NCBI RefSeq assembly: GCF_004664715.2 | Contig: NC_051072.1 | Coordinates: 44,500,142-44,564,141, forward strand | Direction: 5' to 3' | DNA length: 64,000 nt | From: Peromyscus leucopus | Taxonomy: Eukaryota; Chordata; Mammalia; Rodentia; Cricetidae | Shown: positions 54,757 through 64,000 of the stretch, one piece after another | Layout: every line of letters begins with the position of its first letter | Numbering within the stretch: the stretch's first letter is position 1 | The notes under the pieces: generated by a model | Databases searched by the model: none | Seen by the model: only the letters and a program-made list of their open reading frames with translations | What the model was told of the DNA's origin: nothing | Translations under genes and position numbers: made by a program

Positions 54757-55581
54757 ATATGGGAGAGAAAGAAGCATGGAGAAGAGGAGAAAACAAGAGA
54801 ATTAAGGAGGGGAAGAAAGACAAAATAAGGGAGACTATCTAGTGGAAAGGTACAGAAAAGGGAGGAGTAAGAAAGAAAGATGGTAGTAATTGGGACAAAA
54901 ATGAACAAGGCACAATGATACATGTGAAAATACCACAATCAAACTTATTGTTTTTATGTTATATCAAAATCTTAATTAAAAGATAAGAGAAAAGAAAACC
55001 AAGGTTCTGTCATTACCAGAAAGTTTAGAGAATCTAGCTAATGAGATCTAAGAATCAATGGTCTTCTACAAATCTACCGGCATTGGCAGAGATTTTTCAT
55101 GAAGCAATATTTAATTATTTGAAAACTAATATCTCACAAAATATGGTAAAAATACTGAATGTCTTTTATTATTTTGTCTCTTCATCTACCTTTCAGTGAT
55201 TTAACAATTTATGAAACTAGAACTTAGAACTCAGAGGGATTAGGGATTCCATAGGTACACATAATTCATGACAAATGATTAATTGCCAGGTCAATTTTAA
55301 TTAAAGATATTATTATTTTAAGGATCATGAAAAGGCATAATTATACAAATATAAAGTTTTGTAAAAGTGACTAAAATTAACCTTTCAAGCTCTAATCTCA
55401 ATCATACTCATAATTCAATATTTAAATTCATGAAATAAAAATGTTGACTACCACTAGTTTTCCCATTTCAAGCCCTTCATCCTGGGGAATGAAAAGCTCA
55501 GAATCCCCTTCCTTTTAAGTATCATAATAAAGAAATATTTTCATATGTTAGAGTAGTTGTTTATCTTAGTACAATTTAAAA

Positions 55582-55665
55582 GCCTTATGAGCTGGATATA
55601 TAACTCAGTGGTATAACACTTGTCTATGGCAAGAAGTTGCATTCCATCCCAATACCACAGAAACC
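55582..55665 (+). mobile_element. ID-like SINE, worn
   Basis: GAGCTGGATATATAACTCAG, GTGGTATAACACTTGTC, A-rich tail. Confidence 0.6.
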
Positions 55666-55969
55666 AAACAAATAAAGTGATCTTATTTTACATGTCTAGT
55701 TTTTATAAAATTACAGTAATTAAAATTCTAATAAAAAGGACAGTAGAAATATGTTGAAATTTCACATTTAAAATGAGTATGTTAATTTTTTCACTAAATT
55801 GTAGCTTATGTATTATTTATTTTTGTCACTAATAATATGAACTGCAGAGAGATATTTGGTTTTCTTAGTTTTATATAGTATCCCATGGGACACCATTAAA
55901 ATTTATAACCATGTGTTTCAGATGATATTTTCCATTACATGTAATTTAAAATTTTTTATTACATTTGTT

Positions 55970-56185
55970 TTCTCTGTGTGCACATGCATATCTGTGTGTT
56001 GTGTGTGTGTATACGCATGCGCACATGTGTGGACATGCACATGCTTCACAGTGTGCATGGACAAGTTGGAGGGCGACTTGCCTGAGTTGTCTCTCTCCAC
56101 ACACCACATGGGCCCCAGGGATTGAATTCACCCGCTGAACTTTGCAGCAAGCACATTTACCCACTAAATGAGCTCACTGGCCTAA
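55970..56185 (-). mobile_element. B3 SINE with CATGTG-rich tail
   Basis: GTTGGAGGGCGACTTGCCTG, CCCCAGGGATTGAATTCACC, TTTACCCACTAAATGAGCTC. Confidence 0.75.
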
Positions 56186-56639
56186 CATGACATCTTTTTA
56201 CTTTAAAAAAGAGAATACATCCAAGAAAAGTTACAGTTTTAGCTTAAACTAGTAAAATCAGGAATAACTAAACAAATTCTGATTACAAATCAGACAAACA
56301 TTTCTATCTTGCTTTTCATACCAAAAATATTAACTAGGGAAGATTCTTAGGCAGTAACCTGAGATTTTGTACCCAACACATTAAGTAAGAATGAAACATG
56401 TTTTCTGAAAACACTCTTCTCAATTTACTAGTCCTAGAGCTGAGAGAAGAAGGGAACATCTGCACCCATCCCTAGTCCAGAATCTATCTCCAACTGAGAG
56501 CCACGTGCCAATGAAAACTTAGTTTTCCCCAAGAGTCACACTGGAGAAACAAACCACTTTTAAGGGTAATCCCCATGCCCAGAAGTAGATGGCCAAGAAA
56601 AACGAACTCAGTGGCATCTTTGGAGGCTCTTTGTCTCAT

Positions 56640-57005
56640 AATGTTGGGGGAGGGCTTTTTAAGAACCTTATAGCTCTTTTGCATATATAGAATGGCTTCT
56701 GGGTTTTTTAATGGGGTTCCTTAGGGTGTGAACATGTGTCTCTCATCTGTGTGTATCCTGTGCTTTTCCCTTGGCCCTTTTTCTTCTGGTTATTTTGTAC
56801 TATTCCAGTCGGTTTGTTTTGTTTTATCTTACTGTATTTTATTATTATCCCTAGATGCCTGTTTGTTTTCTAACTAGAAACAGAAAGGGAGTGGATCCAG
56901 ATGTGAGGTGAGGTGGGGGAGGAACTGGAAGGAGCAGAGGGAAAGGAAATCATAATCAGAATATATTGTATAAAAAAAGTTTTCAACAAAAGAAAAAAAT
57001 TAAAA
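56640..57005 (+). mobile_element. Lx-type L1 3' UTR
   Basis: CCCTAGATGCCTGTTTGTTT, AACAGAAAGGGAGTGGATCC, AATATATTGTATAAAAAAAG; shares its end with 39540-40200. Confidence 0.7.
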
Positions 57006-57445
57006 AGATACAAAGCACATTACTTCTTGCTTTTCACAGACTTCTCTGCCTAAGGTTTTCTAAAGTAATGCATATATTTAATAACCTGGCCAAACTTCAA
57101 ATACATTTTGACAATGCTAAAGATATCTATTTATAAAACAAAATAAATACCAAAATAAAAAGGTGAAAATTGGTCTTTCTGCTGTAATAAAAGAAGCATT
57201 TTATATGAGGAAAAATGTTATATTCATTTATATGTTTTAGCTGCATTAGCTACAGGACTGAGTTGTAAACTGAAATTCTATCAGCATAACAGCACAAGAT
57301 GTTAGGGTGCAAACAGTAAATGACCAAATAAGAAACTCTACTAAAGAATCAAATATTCTTAATAGAAAATCAAAGTAGCATTTTTTGTCTTAAGTCTAAC
57401 TTGTCTAGTCTAAAAGGGACAGCTCAAATTAAAAACTACACTTAC

Positions 57446-57499
57446 CTCTATCATTTCATTTAGTGTTATCAGTTGTGCTTTTGGTTCCTGAGTGGTGGT
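57446..57499 (-). CDS. Cenpk: Cenpk penultimate coding exon
   Basis: 54-bp exon (18 codons), acceptor TTTCTCAAAG and donor GAGGTAAGTG on the minus strand, phase 0 at both ends. It encodes TTTQEPKAQLITLNEMIE, which corresponds to the CENPK stretch ending LITLHEMLE in human, and joins directly to VLINRMFDVP of the terminal exon. The N-terminal half is less conserved. Earlier exons are not seen in the window and should lie beyond the L1. Confidence 0.9.
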
Positions 57500-58227
57500 C
57501 TTTGAGAAATGTAAATAATAATTAACATTGGCAGAAATCGAACTATATATTACAAGACTTAAAACCATTTCTTAGCTGTAATTGTAGAAGGTAACTAAAG
57601 CCAAATTCTGAAAGTCAACAACTTAGATTACAAGTTAGATTCTTAAAAATGCAACGGAAAAAGGTTCTAAGACAGTGAAAATCTTTATAATTATTGTTAG
57701 ATACAATTCTAGCTATCCATAACATACAATAAATTATATTATACAAATTGTATTTAAGACTATAAAATAAAGTAGTATGCTTGAGCTGCATAAACATTCT
57801 CCAAGCAGATGGTATCCTGTTACATTTCAGGTAGGCTTCTAAGGGAGCCTTCCCTGTAAACTCCCGATAGTTCGTCAGTTCCTAACGTTTACTCAATCCA
57901 CCAAATTATTCCCCTTTGAATAACATGGAATAACTCATTAATACATTGGAAGACAGCCACTATAACACTCAGGTGCTTTTCATATTAATCCTCCTTAGTT
58001 CCTTCAATTCTTTTTCTCATGACATAGATTTGAGATCCCTCATAACTGTAATCAAGGTTAAAAATTCCAGTCTCCCAAGTGATCTAGGTATGATTCAACT
58101 ATCAAGAATAAAAAGAATACTTGCTTTGATAACTACAGATGCTAGAATGCTATTCATTAAGTTTCTGGACATCTATTTAATCCCGCTAACTTCTGAGCAT
58201 TGATTGTATCACCTAAAATGCCAAAGT

Positions 58228-58365
58228 ACTGGGCCAGGGATGGTGGTGACATATGCCTTTAATCCCAATACTCAGGAGGAAGAGACAGTCAGAACTTTAT
58301 GAGTTTTAGTTTGTGAGTTTCAGTTTCAGGCTAGCCAGGTTAGGCTATATAGTAAAACTCTGGTG
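58228..58365 (+). mobile_element. B1 SINE, diverged
   Basis: GGGATGGTGGTGACATATGC, CTTTAATCCCAATACTCAGG. Confidence 0.85.
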
Positions 58366-58623
58366 GAGGGGGTGCATGGGTGGAGGAGGGAGGGGAGAAC
58401 AGAGAAAACAAAATTATTCTTGAAATAAAAATAAGTGAGTAAAGCTGGATCTCAAAATCTAATACCATGCTAAGTAAAAAAGAGTAGTTAAAGTTCCATT
58501 ATTAGTGGAGAAAGCATAGTTACAGAACTGACTAGCAAATAGCAAGACATTAAATTTAAATAGGTATGCTGAAGTCTCAGAAATTCTTAAACAAATCATT
58601 CGGTAAAAAAAATTATTGGTTTA

Positions 58624-58795
58624 AGGAGCTGGAGAGATGGGTTAGTGATTAAGAGCACTGACTGTTCTTCCAGAAAACATGGGTTCAATTCCTAGCATTC
58701 ACATTATGTCTCACAATCTTCTGTGACTCACACATGTACAATACAAACATATACAAAGACAAAACACCAAAATGCATTAAAAAAAAAGAAAAAGA
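58624..58795 (+). mobile_element. B2 SINE
   Basis: GGAGCTGGAGAGATGGGTTA, GAGCACTGACTGTTCTTCCA, A-rich tail. Confidence 0.9.
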
Positions 58796-58927
58796 AAGAT
58801 TTTAGAAATATTGACTGAAATTTAAGAACTGATAAAAATAAGTAACGAATCCAGTATAAAAGAGAATAAAAGCTAAACACACATACTAATAGTAGTTTTT
58901 TAATACAATATAAATACTGAAAGTAAA

Positions 58928-58930
<3 letters not shown>

Positions 58931-58971
<41 letters not shown>

Positions 58972-59010
58972 ACGCACACACACACACACACACGCACACA
59001 CTCACACACA
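58931..59010. repeat. (CA)n microsatellite, interrupted
   Basis: CA repeats with CACG interruptions. Confidence 0.96.
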
Positions 59011-59329
59011 ATTAGAATGAAGGTATACATATGTGTTTTCTGTAACAGGAAGACAGTAAGAGAACTTAAAAAAATTCTTTTTCTCCCTGCATGCAGAGCA
59101 GAAATCAATGTGAAGAGAATGAGAAGGTGGCAACTCCCAGCCAGGAATAGACCTCATCAGGAACTAACCCTGACAGTACTTTTTTTTTTTTTTTTTTTTC
59201 AATAATTGAGTAAAACTGAAATTTATTATATGCCACAGTCGTCCTAGGGACCTCCATGCTATATATATAGCCTCTATGGTTCTATGGGTTGTGGACTGAT
59301 TGTTCTTTATTTTATATCTAGAATCCACC

Positions 59330-62300
59330 AATGAGTGAGTACATACCATAACTGTCTTTCTGGGTTTGGGTTACCTCACTCAGGATGATTTTTTCTAGTT
59401 CCATCCATTTGCCTGCAAATTTCATGCTTTCATTGTTTTTCTCTGCTGAGTAGTACTCCATTGTGTATATGTACCACATTTTTTTCATCCATTCTTCCGT
59501 TGATGGGCATCTAGGTTGTTTCCAAGTTCTGGCTATTACAAATAGTGCTGCTATGAACATAGCTGAGCATGTATCTTTATGATATAAATCAGCATTCCTT
59601 GGGTAGATGCCCAAGAGTGGGATGGCTGGGTCTTGAGGTAGTTCGATTCCTAATTTTCTGAGAAACCGCCATACTGATTTCCACAGTGGTTGTACAAGTT
59701 TACATTCCACCAACAGTGGAGGAGTGTTCCCTTTGCTCCACATCCTCTCCAACATTGGTTGCCATTGGTGTTTTTGATCGTAGCCATTCTAACAGGTGTA
59801 AGGTGGTATCTCAGAGTCGTTTTGATTTGCATTTCTCTGATGATTAAGGATGTTGAGCATTTCTTTAAATGTCTTTCAGCCATTTGTAGTTCTTGTTTTG
59901 TGAATTCTCTGTTTAGCTCTTTAGCCCATTTTTTAATTGGACTGTTCAGTGCTTTGATGTCTAGTTTCTTGAGTTCTTTATATATTGTGGAGATCAATCC
60001 TCTGTCAGATGTGGGGTTGGTGAAGATCTTTTCCCAATCTGTTGGCTGTCTTTTTGTCTTATTGACTGTGTCTTTTGCCCTGCAAAAGCTTCTCAGTTTC
60101 GAGAGGTCCCATTTATTAATGGTTGTGCTCAGGGTCTGTGCTGTCGGTGTTTTATTTAGGAAATGGTCTCCGGTGCCAATGCGTTCAAGAGTGCTTCCTA
60201 TTTTCTTTTCTATTAAGTTTAGTGTAACTGGATTTATGTTTAGGTCTTTGATCCACTTGGACTTGAGTTTTGTGCATGGTGACAGATATGGATCTATTTG
60301 TAATCTTTTACATATTGACATCCAGTTATGCCAGCACCATTTGTTGAAGATACTTTCTTTGTTCCATTGTATAGTTTTGGCTCCTTTGTCAAAAACCAGG
60401 TGTTCATACGTGCATGGATTAATGTCAGGGTCTTCAATTCGATTCCATTGGTCCGTATGTCGGTTTTTATACCAGTACCATGCTGTTTTTATTACTATAG
60501 CTCTATAGTAGAGTTTGAGGTCCGGGATGGTGATGCCTCCAAGGGTTGCTTTATCGTATAGGATTCTTTTAGCTATCCTGGGTCTTTTGTTTTTCCATAT
60601 AAAGTTGAGTATTTTTCTTTCCAAGTCTGTGAAGAATTGTGCTGGGATTTTGATGGGGATTGCATTGAATCTGTAGATTGCTTTTGATAAGACTGCCATT
60701 TTTACTATGTTAATCCTACCTATCCATGAGCATGGGAGATCCTTCCATTTTCTGATATCTTCTTCAATTTCTTTCTTTAGAGATTTAAAGTTCTTATCAA
60801 AAAGGTCTTTCACTTGTTTAGTTAGTGTTATCCCAAGGTATTTTATATTATTTGTGGCTATTGTAAAGGGTGATGTTTCTCTGACTTCTTTCTCAGCCCT
60901 TTTATCATTTGTGTATAGGAGGGCTACTGATTTTTTTGAGTTGATCTTGTATCCTGCCACTTTACTGAAGGAGTTTATCAGCTGTAGAAGTTCCCTGGTA
61001 GAGTTTTTGGGGTCACTTATGTATACTATCATATCATCTGCAAATAGTGAAAGTTTGACTTCTTCCTTGCCAATTTGTATCCCTTTGATCTCCTTTTGTT
61101 GTCTTATTGCTCTAGCTAGAACTTCTAGTACTATATTGAATAAATATGGGGAGAGTGGACAGCCTTGTCTTGTTCCTGAATTTAGTGGTATCACTTTGAG
61201 TTTCTCTCCATTTAATTTGATGTTTGCTGTTGGCTTGCTATAAATTGCTTTTTATTATGTTTAGAAATGTTCCTTGTATTCCTAATCTTTCTAAGACCTT
61301 TATCATGAAGGGGTGTTGGATTTTGTCAAAGGCTTTTTCAGCATCTAAGGAGATGATCATGTGGTTTTTTTCTTTCAGTTTGTTTATATGGTGTATTACA
61401 TTGACTGATTTCCGTATGTTGAACCATTCTTGCATCCCTGGGATGAATCCTACTTGGTCGTGATGGATGATTGTTTTGATGTATTCTTGGATTCGGTTTG
61501 CTAATATTTTGTTGAGTATTTTTGCATCAATGTTCATGAGAGAGATTGGTCTGTAGTTTTCTTTCTTTGTTGCATCTTTGTGTGGTTTGGGTATCAGGGT
61601 AATTGTAGCCTCATAAAAAGAGTTTGGTAGTGTTCCTTCTGTTTCTATTGTGTGGAACACTTTGAAGAGGATTGGTATTAGTTCTACTTTGAAAGTCTGG
61701 TAGAATTCTGCACTGAAACCATCTGGTCCTGGGCTTTTTTTGGTTGGGAGACTTTTGATGACTGTTTCTATTTCTTTAGGGGTTATTGGTCTATTTAAAT
61801 GGTTTATCTGGTCTTGATTTAATTTTGGTATGTGGTATTTATCCAGAAAATTGTCCATTTCTTCCTGGTTTTCCATTTTTGTGAAGTACAGATTTTTGAA
61901 GTATGATCTGATGATTCTCTGGATTTCCTCATTGTCTGTTGTTATGTCTCCCTTTTCATTTCTGATTTTGTGAATTTGGGTGCTCTCTCTTTGCCTTTTG
62001 GTTAATTTGGCTAGTGGTTTGTCTATCTTGTTGATTTTTTCAAAGAACCAACTCTTTGTTTCATTGATTTTTTGTATTGTTCTCTTGTTTTCTATTTCGT
62101 TGATTTCAGCCCTCAATTTGATTATTTCCTGGCGTCTGTTTCTCCTGGGTGAGTTTGTTTCTTTTTGTTCTAGAGCTTTCAGTTGTGCTGTTAATTCATT
62201 GATATGGGATTGCTCCATCTTCTTTATGTGTGCATTTAGAGCTATGAATTTTCCTCTTAGCACTGCTTTCATAGTGTCCCATAAGTTTGGGTATGTTGTA

Positions 62301-63130
62301 CCTTCATTTTCATTGAATTCTAGGAACTCTTTAATTTCTGTCTTTATTTCTTCCTTGACCCATTGATGTTTCAGGTGGGCATTATTCAGTTTCCATGAGT
62401 TTGTGGGTTTTCTATAATTTTTGTTGTTATTGAGTTCTAACGTTAAGGCATGGTGGTCTGATAAGATACAGGAGGTTATTCCAAATTTTTTGTATCTGTT
62501 GAGATTTGTTTTGTGTCCAAGCATGTGGTCAATTTTTGAGAAGGTTCCATGGGGTGCTGAGAAGAAGGTATATTCTTTTGTGTTAGGATGGAATATTCTG
62601 TAGATATCTATTAGGTCCATTTGAGTCATAACATCTGTTAGGTCCTTTATTTCTTTGTTAAGTTTCAGTCTGGTAGATCTATCTTTTGGTGAGAGTGGTG
62701 TGTTAAAATCTCCCACTACTAATGTGTGGGGTTTGATGTGCGTTTTAAACTTTAGTAGTGTTTCTTTTATGAATGTGGGCGCTTTTGTATTTGGAGCATA
62801 AATGTTTAGAATCGAGACTTCATCTTGGTGGATTTTTCCCATGATGAATATGTAATGTCCATCCTGGTCTCTTTTGATTGATTTTAGTTTGAAGTCTATT
62901 TTATTAGATATTAGGATAGCTACACCAGCTTGTTTCTTAGGTCCATTTGCTTGGAAAACCTTTTCCCAGCCCTTTACTCGGAGGTAGTGTCTGTCTTTGG
63001 AGTTAAGGTGTGTTTCTTGTATGCAGCATATGGATGGGTCCTGTTTTCTTATCCATTCTGTTAGCCTGTGTCTTTTTATAGGTGAGTTGAGACCATTGAT
63101 ATTGATGGATATTAATGACCAGTGATTGTT
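59330..63130 (-). pseudogene. L1 ORF2 (endonuclease, reverse transcriptase), two frameshifts
   Basis: Endonuclease part with [33 protein letters not shown] and [12 protein letters not shown] part with [24 protein letters not shown] and the catalytic [10 protein letters not shown]-terminal Cys region near [17 protein letters not shown] single-base shift in an A run near 61240 and another in a G run near 59750 break the frame; otherwise I see no stops. The usual start ATG region (about 63130) looks altered. Confidence 0.92.
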
Positions 63131-63189
63131 AATTCGTTATTTTTTTGGTTGTGTTGTGTTGTCCTTCTGTGGTGTATGTTGGTGTAGGA

Positions 63190-64000
63190 TTATCTATTGC
63201 TTGATTTTTCATGGATGTGTTTAACTTCTTTGGGTTGAATTTTCCCTTCTAGTGCTTTCTGTAGGGCTGGGTTTGTGGACAGGTATTGATTAAATCTGGT
63301 TTTATCCTGGAATATTTTGTTTACTCCGCCTATGGTGATTGAGAGTTTTGCTGGGCATAATAGTCTGGGTTGGCATCCGTGGTCTCTTAGTGTCTGCATG
63401 AGGTTTGTCCATGATCTTCTAGCTTTCATAGTCTCTATTGAGTAGTCTGGTGTTATTCTGATGGGTTTGCCTTTATATGTTACTTGGTCCTTTTCCTTTG
63501 CAGCTCTTAATATTTTTTCTTTATTCTGTGTGTTTAGTGTTTTGATTATTATGTGGCGAGGGGACTTTTTTTTGGATCCAGCCTATTCGGTGTTCTGTAA
63601 GCTTCTTGTATCTTCATAGGTATTTCTTTCTTTAGGTTAGGAAAGTTTTCTTCTATGATTTTGTTGAATATATTTTCTGTGCCTTTGAGTTGGTATTCTT
63701 CTCCTTCTTCTATCCCTATTATTCTTAGGTTTGGTCTTTTCATGGTGTCCCAAATTTCCTGGACGTTTTGTGTTAGGACTTTTTTGTCTTTATTGTTTTC
63801 TTTGACTGACGAATCTATTTTCTCTATCGTGTCTTCAGTGTCAGAGATTCTCTGTTCCATCTCTTGCAATCAGTTGGTTATGCTTGTTTCTGTAGTTCCT
63901 GTTCGTTTAGTCAGGATTTCTATTTCCAGCATTCCCTCAGCATGTGTTTTCTTTATTGTCTCAAATTCATTTTTCAGATCTTGGAATGTTTCTTTCATCT
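63190..64000 (-). pseudogene. L1 ORF1, C-terminal part
   Basis: RNA-binding ORF1 protein: coiled-coil end MQEMEQRISDTEDTIEKI, middle domain with NLRIIGIEEGEE, and C-terminal domain MKARRSWTNLMQTLRDHGC to FNQYLSTNPALQ. The two pieces (63549-63869 and 63190-63429) are in different frames, with a shift at the A run near 63567-63574. The N-terminus is off the window. Confidence 0.9.

Larger units (their letters stand above)
53232..57445 (-). other. Cenpk: Last Cenpk intron
   Basis: 4.2 kb intron with donor GAG|GTAAGTG and acceptor TTAG|GTG on the minus strand. It contains a solo LTR, a SINE-bearing LTR, an ID-like and a B3 SINE, and an Lx 3' UTR. 54760-55580 and 56190-56640 show nothing recognisable. 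Confidence 0.88.
57500..59178 (-). other. Cenpk: Cenpk upstream intron, unique part
   Basis: Unique AT-rich intronic sequence with one B1, one B2 and a CA tract. I looked for the preceding Cenpk exon (FLEDHFPLP region) and did not find it. Confidence 0.6.
59179..64000 (-). mobile_element. Near full-length young L1, continuing past the window
   Basis: Minus-strand L1: poly-A (T run 59179-59199), short 3' UTR, ORF2 about 59330-63130, inter-ORF gap, ORF1 from about 63190 to the window end. Low divergence: ORF2 is open apart from single-base shifts. The 5' UTR and ORF1 start lie outside. It sits in a Cenpk intron in the same orientation as the gene. Confidence 0.96.

Noticed and set aside
57500..59178. 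Another Cenpk exon
   Set aside because: Searched by eye on the minus strand for the preceding conserved block; nothing with splice sites was found.
59690..60508. 272-codon plus-strand open frame
   Set aside because: It is the antisense of L1 ORF2.
1..64000. CRISPR array, bacterial operon or phage system
   Set aside because: Repeats are SINEs, LINEs, LTRs and microsatellites; introns and polyadenylation signals show a mammalian genome.

Overview
This is nuclear DNA from a rodent, most likely a cricetid (deer-mouse/vole/hamster group). The evidence is dense B1, B2/B3, ID and B4 SINEs, Lx-type and young L1 LINEs, MaLR/ORR1-like LTRs, Lys- and Pro-primed endogenous retroviruses and long CA/GT tracts. 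Genus is an inference from the B1 variant. There are no operons and no CRISPR. Most of the window is interspersed repeats, and only three protein-coding loci can be supported.

Left part (1-9.6 kb): four consecutive minus-strand exons of the NLR gene Naip (C-terminal leucine-rich region) at 9230-9397, 6473-6625, 6065-6151 and 2966-3130. All have AG/GT splice sites and join in one phase-1 reading frame. The NACHT and BIR exons that should lie upstream are not seen in the next 50 kb, and the last exons are not seen to the left, so this is probably a partial Naip copy.

Middle (9.6-31 kb): an old HAL1/L1-type LINE, a Pro-primed gammaretrovirus-like LTR with its primer site, DNA transposon relics (a Tigger-type element at 5.7 kb and URR1-type at 14.5 kb), three copies of an unnamed ERV-like repeat, and SINEs. 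At 31.9-33.5 kb is one intact single-exon kinase gene of the sperm motility kinase (Smok) family.

Right part (35-64 kb): a defective class II ERV with gag, protease and RT remnants; an ORR1-like LTR split by a truncated L1; a complete tRNA-Lys(CTT) sequence carrying CCA and joined to an LTR in primer-binding-site geometry; an 18S rRNA fragment; and the last two coding exons of Cenpk on the minus strand (57446-57499 and 53073-53231, with polyadenylation signal). The window ends inside a nearly full-length minus-strand L1 that sits in a Cenpk intron.

The genes do not form a pathway: Naip is a cytosolic innate sensor, Smok a spermatid/sperm kinase, Cenpk a kinetochore protein. The most unusual object is the LTR-tRNA chimera at 43688-44184. 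It has the structure expected of retroviral plus-strand strong-stop DNA that read through the whole tRNA primer, including a substitution exactly at the m1A58 position.
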